DNA from: an uncultured Acidobacteriota bacterium
Lineage (GTDB): Bacteria; Acidobacteriota; Terriglobia; Terriglobales; CAINCZ01
NCBI GenBank assembly: GCA_903847195.1
Contig: CAINCZ010000136.1
Coordinates: 1-30,226, forward strand
Direction: 5' to 3'
DNA length: 30,226 nt
The notes beneath the pieces were generated by a model. The model made no database searches, had not been told where the DNA came from, and worked only from the letters and a program-made list of their open reading frames with translations. Below are positions 30,114 to 30,226 of this stretch, piece after piece. How positions within the stretch are numbered: position 1 is the first letter of the stretch; every line of letters starts with the position of its first letter. The translations under genes and the position numbers were made by a program.

Positions 30114-30226
30114 AGCCGTCTGCCGGAAGATTGGGGAGAAGGCTACCCCAATGTATGGCTGGGCACCAGCGTCGGCTGCAACAGCACGCTGAGCAAGATT
30201 GATTCGCTGCGCAAGGTTCCAGTTCA
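30114..30226 (+). pseudogene. Internal fragment of a DUF5131 (phage Gp37-like) gene
   Basis: The plus strand encodes SRLPEDWGEGYPNVWLGTS and, further on, KIDSLRKVPV, without a stop to the window edge. PNVWLGTSV is the core motif of DUF5131 proteins, common in phages and mobile elements, and the segment lies in the middle of that family. The first half of the family, with its CxxxCxxC-type cysteines, is absent: upstream codons belong to the recombinase fragment on the other strand. Unless the sequence to the right shows otherwise, this is a truncated gene. Confidence 0.65.

Overview
The window is high-GC bacterial DNA, most likely from a soil member of the Acidobacteriota. This is an inference from gene content, not a taxonomic marker. 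It rests on a hopanoid-type glycosyltransferase, a LarB/AmrS/corrinoid gene mix, a secreted subtilase with a GSLWGS repeat tail, many TTG/GTG starts, and several families of short palindromic repeats between genes.

Layout. Positions 1-2364 carry a type I-like DNA methyltransferase (HsdM) and a single-domain specificity protein (HsdS-like), followed by a 45-codon gene. No restriction subunit is visible. A repeat-rich gap follows, then a DksA/TraR-type zinc-finger protein (minus), a 1-kb gap with an orphan terminator, and an NtrC-type response regulator (minus). A 0.9-kb gap holds a near-consensus sigma-70 promoter with a 170-nt leader. This drives a corrinoid methyl-transfer module: a UroD-family methyltransferase and a B12-binding protein, with an IclR regulator downstream. 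After it come a small STAS-like protein (minus), larB, the radical SAM gene amrS, a very large PAS-rich hybrid histidine kinase (minus), hpnB (minus) and an SDR oxidoreductase (plus).

Positions 18984-25523 form one tightly overlapping minus-strand operon. A membrane HD-GYP/GAF/GGDEF cyclic-di-GMP enzyme is followed by a complete peptide-type ABC importer: two permeases, a periplasmic binding protein and one ATPase. The start of the cyclic-di-GMP gene is out of frame by one base at a run of nine T. Removing one T restores a convincing N-terminus.

Positions 25802-29498 hold a divergent pair: the GSLWGS-repeat subtilase (minus) and a sigma-54 activator fused to Fis and PilZ domains (plus). Sigma-54-type promoters face both ways in the intergenic region. 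This suggests a cyclic-di-GMP-linked sigma-54 circuit that controls a secreted protease, and is the most interesting candidate system here.

The right end holds tRNA-Arg(TCG), the C-terminal part of a tyrosine recombinase running toward the 5' end of the tRNA, and an abrupt join to an internal piece of a DUF5131 (phage Gp37-like) gene. It looks like a decayed integrated element.
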